A DNA stretch of 5,866 bases from NCBI GenBank assembly GCA_026785815.1, contig JAJAZH010000145.1, positions 1 through 5,866 of the forward strand. The letters run 5' to 3'. The notes under the pieces were generated by a model. It worked only from the letters and a program-made list of their open reading frames with translations. It did not search any database and was not told the DNA's origin. Of this stretch, positions 5,120-5,866 are shown in pieces (within the stretch, counting starts at the first letter, position 1; the number at the start of each line of letters is the position of its first letter). This DNA is from Ramlibacter sp. GTDB lineage: Bacteria; Pseudomonadota; Gammaproteobacteria; Burkholderiales; Burkholderiaceae_C. The position numbers and the translations under genes are program-made.

Positions 5120-5866
5120 ATGAAAGTGAAGATGAAACTGACGGTCGCCGCCGCGATCGCCGCCGCTGCAAGTCTTGCGTCCGCGCAAGACCAGGTGGTC
5201 AAGATCGGGCATGTGGCTCCAATGTCGGGCGGGCAAGCCCACTACGGCAAGGACAACGAGAACGGCGTGCGCATGGCCATCGAGGACCTCAACGCGCAGA
5301 ACATCACCATCGGCGGCAGGAAGATCAAGTTCGAGATCCAGGCCGAAGACGATGCCGCCGATCCGAAGCAGGGCACGGCCGTCGCACAAAAACTGTGCGA
5401 CGCCAAGGTCGCCGGCGTGGTCGGCCACCTGAATTCCGGCACCACCATCCCCGCCTCCAAGGTCTACAACGATTGCGGCATCCCGCACGTGACCGGCGCC
5501 GCCACCAACCCGAACCTGACCAAGCCGGGCTACAAGACCACCTTTCGCATCATCGCCAATGACAACGCGCTGGGTTCCGGACTGGCCTTCTACGCGGCCG
5601 ATGCGCTCAAGCTCAAGAAGGTCGCCATCATCGACGACCGCACCGCATATGGCCAGGGCGTCGCCGAGGTGTTCAAGCGCACCGCCACGTCCAAGGGCAT
5701 GCAAGTGGTCGACGAGCAGTTCACGACCGACAAGGCCACCGACTTCATGGCCATCCTGACGGCCATCAAGGCCAAGGCGCCGGACGCGATCTTCTACGGT
5801 GGCATGGACGCCCAGGGCGGCGCGATGCTGCGCCAGATGGAGCAACTCGGCCTGTCGAACGTCAAA
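5120..5866 (+). CDS. livK: Periplasmic branched-chain amino acid ABC transporter substrate-binding protein, 5' part (runs off right edge)
   Basis: The first 249 codons are present; family members usually have about 370. The protein should capture leucine, isoleucine or valine in the periplasm and deliver it to the LivHMGF permease. A typical Sec signal peptide occupies residues 1-22 (Lys-rich start, Ala-rich core, ASA before Gln23). The mature protein opens VVKIGHVAPMSGG, the first strand of the type I periplasmic binding fold. Ligand-site residues of E. coli LivJ/LivK have counterparts in GHLNSGTT (Ser106) and TGAATNP (Ala127, Thr129), all offset by 27 from the mature E. coli numbering. Tyr226 in FYGG is probably the next one. 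The cysteines forming the E. coli disulfide are absent; Cys93 and Cys119 lie elsewhere. livK and livJ cannot be told apart here, and in Burkholderiales this family is much expanded, so the exact substrate is uncertain. Confidence 0.93.
   Translation, partial: MKVKMKLTVAAAIAAAASLASAQDQVVKIGHVAPMSGGQAHYGKDNENGVRMAIEDLNAQNITIGGRKIKFEIQAEDDAADPKQGTAVAQKLCDAKVAGVVGHLNSGTTIPASKVYNDCGIPHVTGAATNPNLTKPGYKTTFRIIANDNALGSGLAFYAADALKLKKVAIIDDRTAYGQGVAEVFKRTATSKGMQVVDEQFTTDKATDFMAILTAIKAKAPDAIFYGGMDAQGGAMLRQMEQLGLSNVK

Noticed and set aside
5096..5845. Minus-strand open frame of 249 codons antisense to the binding-protein gene
   Set aside because: It mirrors the third-position GC of the real gene, its product is His/Gly/Val-rich without motifs, and the plus strand has a signal peptide and ligand motifs.
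1..5866. Search for mobile elements, CRISPR repeats, tRNA genes, toxin-antitoxin or defence genes
   Set aside because: No direct-repeat arrays, transposase motifs, cloverleaf-like sequences or defence-family motifs were seen by eye. Nearly all of the window is explained by conserved housekeeping genes.

Overview
The window is GC-rich chromosomal DNA, densely packed with housekeeping genes. It most resembles a betaproteobacterium of the Burkholderiales, probably a Comamonadaceae-like genus such as Ramlibacter or Variovorax. That placement rests on protein character recalled from memory (the CysB N-terminus, the short CbiX, the LivJ/LivK-type binding protein) and on gene order. It is an inference, not a database result.

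Left half, minus strand (read from 2682 down to 1): lptF, lptG, cbiX, then the first 24 codons of a cysB-type LysR regulator that runs off the left edge. lptF and lptG overlap by ATGA. lptG and cbiX are one base apart. cbiX and the regulator are separated by a 28-base AT-rich gap that holds a perfect 8-bp inverted repeat. LptF and LptG are the membrane subunits of the LptB2FG exporter, which extracts lipopolysaccharide from the inner membrane. CbiX inserts a metal into sirohydrochlorin, most likely iron for siroheme, the cofactor of sulfite and nitrite reductases. CysB controls sulfur assimilation. The envelope pair thus runs directly into a sulfur/siroheme module.

Right half, plus strand: pepA (leucyl aminopeptidase) starts 36 bases from lptF and diverges from it. 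It is followed by holC (DNA polymerase III chi) and a 103-residue uncharacterised helical protein that overlaps holC by one base. The pepA-holC order and the divergent lptFG pair also occur in Escherichia coli, so this core is an old arrangement. After a 145-base intergenic region with several candidate control elements comes the 5' part (249 codons) of a periplasmic branched-chain amino acid binding protein, which runs off the right edge.

I found no tRNA, rRNA, CRISPR array, insertion sequence, prophage gene or defence system. Several long open frames antisense to these genes are shadows caused by high GC content. The points most worth a second look are modest: the small gene coupled to holC, the basic C-terminal tail of PepA, the inverted repeat before cysB, and the possible sigma-54 promoter and hairpin before the binding-protein gene. 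I see no sign of an undescribed multi-gene system.
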